Assembly: GCA_963712435.1 (NCBI GenBank)
Contig: CAVQIB010000021.1
Coordinates: 124,001-188,000, forward strand
Source: Rhodoplanes sp963712435
Lineage (GTDB): Bacteria > Pseudomonadota > Alphaproteobacteria > Rhizobiales > Xanthobacteraceae
DNA length: 64,000 bases
Reading direction: 5' to 3'
Shown here: one piece after another, positions 61,586-64,000 of the stretch
Numbering within the stretch: the first letter of the stretch is position 1
Layout of the letters: every line of letters begins with the position of its first letter
Position numbers and translations under genes: made by a program
The notes under the pieces: generated by a model
The model's database searches: none
Told to the model about the DNA's origin: nothing
Seen by the model: only the letters and a program-made list of their open reading frames with translations

Positions 61586-61933
61586 ATGCGAAAGACCCTG
61601 ACTGCCATAACCGCTGCCGCGGCAGTCGCCGCTGCGCTCACGCTTGCGCCGGCCGACGCCTTTGCGCGCCCGCGCGGCGGCGCCGTCGCCGCAGGAATCA
61701 TCGGCGGCCTTGCCGCCGGCGCGATCATTGGCGGCGCTCTCGCGGGCGCGCCGCCGGCGTATGCTGGGCCTCCCCCGCCGGCCTATGCGCCGGTCAGGGG
61801 TTATGCGCCCTATCCGGCCTATGCGGCGCCCTATCCGGCCGGCTGCCCGGGCGGCTATTGGGCGCGCCGGCCCCTGTATGACCCGTACGGGGAATTCATG
61901 GGCTATTCGCGGCCGCGCTTCTTCTGTCCTTGA
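61586..61933 (+). CDS. Small secreted Gly/Ala/Pro/Tyr-rich protein
   Basis: A 115-residue protein with a signal peptide (MRKTLTAITAAAAVAAALTLAPADAFA), a glycine-zipper-like hydrophobic helix (GGAVAAGIIGGLAAGAIIGGALAG) and a tail of PPPPAYAPVRGYAPYPAYAAPYP with the ending GCPGGYWARRPLYDPYGEF. Such proteins with a G-zipper and a C-x-GGYW-RR ending are common in Hyphomicrobiales; function unknown, perhaps envelope-associated. GGGGGACCA before the ATG. A terminator follows. Confidence 0.78.
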   Translation: MRKTLTAITAAAAVAAALTLAPADAFARPRGGAVAAGIIGGLAAGAIIGGALAGAPPAYAGPPPPAYAPVRGYAPYPAYAAPYPAGCPGGYWARRPLYDPYGEFMGYSRPRFFCP

Positions 61934-61960
61934 CCGAATCGGTGCTGAACGCGACAACAA

Positions 61961-61987
61961 ACGGCCGGCTCGCTGAGCCGGCCGTTT
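61961..61987. terminator. Intrinsic terminator, usable in both directions
   Basis: ACGGCCGGCTC-gct-GAGCCGGCCGT followed by TTT: an 11-base perfect stem 27 bases after the stop at 61933 and 33 bases before the stop of the converging transglycosylase gene at 62020; on the minus strand the stem is preceded by AAAAC and followed by TTTG. Confidence 0.85.
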
Positions 61988-62019
61988 TGCATCGTGCCGT
62001 CCGTGCCGCCCGCCGCCGC

Positions 62020-63282
62020 TCAATTCCGCGCCGTGCGCGTGCGCATATGCGCGAGCACGTCGGCCGACGGCCAGCAATCCAGCGTAAGCCCGTTCGCCTT
62101 CTGATAGGCCCCGAGCGCGAGCCGCGTGCGCATGCCGGCCTTACCGTCGATCTTGTCGTGGTAGAGCCCGAGCGCGGTCAGGCGCTGCTGCATGTCTTCC
62201 AGCTCCTTGGAGCGAAGCTGTACGACCTTGCCCCACGGCTTCTCGAAGGCTGAGCCGCCGGCGATGCGATCGCCCACATTGCCGACAAACAGCACATAAA
62301 GGTCGGAGAAGTTGTAGTCCTTGATGACGTAGTAGTTCTTCAGAATGAGGAATGCCGGCCCGTAAATTCCGGCGGGCATCAGGAGGGACGCCTTCTCGCC
62401 GAGCTCGGCCGCGTCGAGGTTGCGGCCGCGCGCCGGCGCAAAACCGCGCTGCCGCCACTCGCCGAGCGTCAGCGTGTAGTCGGGATTGGCGATCGTGCAG
62501 TCGAGACCAGCGGGGACGCGCACTTCGTAGGCCCAGTGCTTACCCGGCTGCCAGCCTTTTTCCGCGAGCTGCTTTGCCGCCGAGGCAAGCGCATCGGGGA
62601 CCGAGCGCCAGATGTCACGACGGCCGTCGCCATCGAAATCGACGGCCTGCTTGTAGAACTCCGAGGGAAGGAACTGGGTCATGCCCATCGCGCCGCCCCA
62701 GGAGCTGCGCATGTCGGCGAGCGCGACATGGCGTTCTTCGAGCATTTTGAGCGCCACCAGGAACTCGTTGCGGAACATGTCCTTGCGCCGGCCGTAAAAG
62801 CCCTGCGTCGCGAGCACGCGGATCGCGCTGTGCGGCAGCTTGTAGCCGCCGAACGCGGTTTCGCGCCCCCAGATCGCGAGCACGACGTGCGGCGGGACGC
62901 CGAACTCGCGCTCGATGCGGAGAAGGGTGGCGCGGTGCTGGTCGAGCAGCTTGCGGCCCTGCGCGGCGAGGCTCGCCAGCGTCGCCTCGCGCAGGTAATC
63001 CGCCGGCGTCTGCACGAACTCGGCCTGACCGCGCGGGGGCGCGTCGGGCCGGCCGGGAATGACGAGATCGGGCAGCGACAGGTCGGGCTCCAGGCCGCGG
63101 GTTGCGGCATCGAAGGTTGCGCGCGACACGCCGAGCTGTTCCGCCTCCGGCCACAGCGAGCGCAGCCAGGCCTCGAACGCGGCATCGGCGGCGGACGCGG
63201 GCGATCCCGCGCCGAGCAGCGCGGTGACGGCAAGCGCGACGGCCGCGGCGGCGGACATCCAACGGCGGAGCGGATGAGGCAT
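62020..63282 (-). CDS. Lytic murein transglycosylase, MltB type, with peptidoglycan-binding domain
   Basis: A 420-residue periplasmic enzyme that cleaves peptidoglycan glycan strands. The signal peptide is MPHPLRRWMSAAAAVALAVTALLGAGSPASAAD. The SLT_2 catalytic domain (about 35-340) has FGVPPHVVLAIWGRETAFGGYK with the catalytic glutamate (GRE), SAIRVLATQGFYGRRKDMFR, WGGAMGMTQFLPSEFYKQA and DGRRDIWRSVPDALASAA, as in MltB-type proteins. The C-terminal 60 residues form a PG_binding_1 repeat (ELEDMQQRLTALGLYHDKIDGKAG, TRLALGAYQKANGL). ATG 63282 is chosen for the signal peptide. Length normal; no base shifts. Confidence 0.92.
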   Translation of the reverse strand: MPHPLRRWMSAAAAVALAVTALLGAGSPASAADAAFEAWLRSLWPEAEQLGVSRATFDAATRGLEPDLSLPDLVIPGRPDAPPRGQAEFVQTPADYLREATLASLAAQGRKLLDQHRATLLRIEREFGVPPHVVLAIWGRETAFGGYKLPHSAIRVLATQGFYGRRKDMFRNEFLVALKMLEERHVALADMRSSWGGAMGMTQFLPSEFYKQAVDFDGDGRRDIWRSVPDALASAAKQLAEKGWQPGKHWAYEVRVPAGLDCTIANPDYTLTLGEWRQRGFAPARGRNLDAAELGEKASLLMPAGIYGPAFLILKNYYVIKDYNFSDLYVLFVGNVGDRIAGGSAFEKPWGKVVQLRSKELEDMQQRLTALGLYHDKIDGKAGMRTRLALGAYQKANGLTLDCWPSADVLAHMRTRTARN

Positions 63283-63589
63283 CGGCGCGTGCTCCTGCGG
63301 CTCTGGTCCTGCAAGACGAATCCGAAACAAAGAGAGACCGCCCAAAAAGGGCTTAATTGCGTTGCCGTCGCGTGCGCGCCTGTGCGGCAGGGCTTTGCCG
63401 CGCCCTTCGGCCGCGTTCACGTTCCGCCCCGCCCAGACGAATCGGCAACGGAGCGTGTCCGGTAAACAAAACCTTGCGAGGGAATGCGTCTCACCCCTTC
63501 GGTGACGACGGGTCGGCTGCGACACGCTGTGACTGCTGGCTTGGATACGCCGGGACGGCCTCCGCCGCTCAAAATCTTGACCCGGAACC
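63283..63589. other. Intergenic region, no gene recognised
   Basis: About 307 bases between the transglycosylase start and a toxin remnant. Contains the putative transglycosylase promoter side (aaacaaagag near 63325). I see no intact gene, hairpin of note or RNA. Confidence 0.35.
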
Positions 63590-63727
63590 GTCTTCGTCGG
63601 CGGGCAGGCGGCGATCGAAGGGTTCGCCGTGCTCACGCGCGATCCCTCCCGCTATGCCGCCTATTTCCCGGAAGTCGAGGTGACCGCACCGGAGAGGGAT
63701 GCATCACAGCCTGTTGCGGACGCATGA
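63590..63727 (+). pseudogene. C-terminal remnant of a VapC-type PIN-domain toxin
   Basis: A plus-strand frame reads VFVGGQAAIEGFAVLTRDPSR followed by YAAYFPEVEVTAPERDASQP and a TGA. This is the usual ending of VapC/FitB-type PIN ribonucleases: a helix (A-x-A-x-x-E-G), a core strand LxTRD with the last active-site aspartate, R-Y-x-x-YFP and V-x-x-xAPE. The N-terminal two-thirds with the other acidic residues, and any antitoxin gene, are missing upstream, so it is a degraded toxin-antitoxin locus. Confidence 0.65.
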
Positions 63728-63843
63728 ACGCGCGCTGCGAGCGCCGGCCTTTGCCGCTGCGCGTTTCTGGCTGCGGGGGCGAAGGCGAAGCTGACGTTGC
63801 TCCGATCCCTAGTCTGTTTGCACCAAGCGGGCTGCGTTTGCTT

Positions 63844-64000
63844 TCAGCGGCTGAACTTCTTGTACTTCAGCCGGTGCGGGATGATCGAGTTGGTTCCGAG
63901 CCGGCGCATCTTGTCGGCCTCGTAGTCCTGGAAATTGCCCTCAAACCATTCGACATGGCTGTCGCCCTCGAAGGCGAGCATGTGGGTGGCGATACGGTCG
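63844..64000 (-). CDS. ettA: Energy-dependent translational throttle protein EttA, C-terminal end
   Basis: The minus strand from the window edge reads DRIATHMLAFEGDSHVEWFEGNFQ, then DYEADKMRRLGTNSIIPHR and the end LKYKKFSR with TGA at 63844-63846. This is the characteristic C-terminus of EttA, an ABC-F ATPase that gates translation at the ribosomal E site according to ADP/ATP. DRIATHMLAFEG follows the H-loop of the second ATPase domain and GN(F/Y)-DYEADK(-)RRLG is EttA-specific. Only 51 residues are visible. Confidence 0.88.
   Translation of the reverse strand, partial: DRIATHMLAFEGDSHVEWFEGNFQDYEADKMRRLGTNSIIPHRLKYKKFSR

Noticed and set aside
1..64000. tRNA, rRNA, CRISPR arrays, prophage or intact insertion sequences
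   Set aside because: I scanned the intergenic regions for T-loop motifs, regularly spaced direct repeats, transposase motifs and terminal inverted repeats and found none that hold up. Only GC hairpin repeats are present.

Overview
The window is high-GC bacterial chromosome, most likely from a Hyphomicrobiales (Rhizobiales) alphaproteobacterium near the Xanthobacteraceae/Bradyrhizobiaceae. This rests on the complete squalene-hopene branch (hpnCDEF with hpnH and hpnN), a CckA-type hybrid kinase, a raised-lid RND transporter of the HpnN family, a small CDYSL-type protein common in this order, and dispersed GC-rich hairpin repeats of the kind seen in Bradyrhizobium-like genomes. I found no rRNA, tRNA, CRISPR array, prophage or intact insertion sequence.

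Layout. 1-5723 is a minus-strand cassette: GT9-like glycosyltransferase, myo-inositol-1-phosphate synthase, histidine phosphatase, CgeB-like glycosyltransferase, nucleotidyltransferase, SAM methyltransferase, and the start of a beta-xylosidase-like protein. It looks like a pathway for a cyclitol or sugar conjugate whose product I cannot name. 5816-6417 is a two-gene operon of unknown function. 6454-13346 is a redox block: a GltD/PyrK-like fusion, a rubrerythrin and a fused NfnA-NfnB-like protein. 14718-25437 is hopanoid biosynthesis and transport (hpnN, hpnH, hpnF, hpnE, hpnD, hpnC, and a divergent polyprenyl diphosphate synthase). 25444-29330 holds an HpcH/HpaI aldolase, a ribosome hibernation factor, a CDYSL-type protein, an AT-rich gap and a Crp/Fnr regulator. 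29463-37262 is a branched-chain-amino-acid-type ABC transporter followed, in opposite orientation, by an FAH hydrolase, an oxalate-decarboxylase-like bicupin and a secreted GlcG/HbpS protein: probably organic-acid uptake and catabolism. 37603-39429 is an orphan B12-binding radical SAM enzyme. 39566-48237 makes lipopolysaccharide precursors and core (galE, GT4, waaF, hldD, hldE, manC, WecA-like). 48447-55830 carries DUF805, a FliO-like protein, cckA and small secreted or membrane proteins. 55856-64000 carries a divergent PEP carboxylase, a secreted isochorismatase-like protein, a second GlcG/HbpS protein, a cytidylate-kinase-like/BON fusion, an MltB-type transglycosylase, a VapC remnant and the end of ettA.

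Sequence quality matters here. Many clearly conserved genes are split by one-base shifts (mostly extra bases) and three carry an in-frame TAG. These are concentrated in patches (about 1-2,900, 29,600-34,350, 43,300-43,800, 45,800-48,000, 49,000-50,000 and 57,100-58,050), while long genes between them read cleanly. The simplest reading is patchy consensus error in an unpolished assembly, so I annotate these genes as full-length loci with frameshifts rather than as decayed pseudogenes. Coordinates of shifts are approximate.
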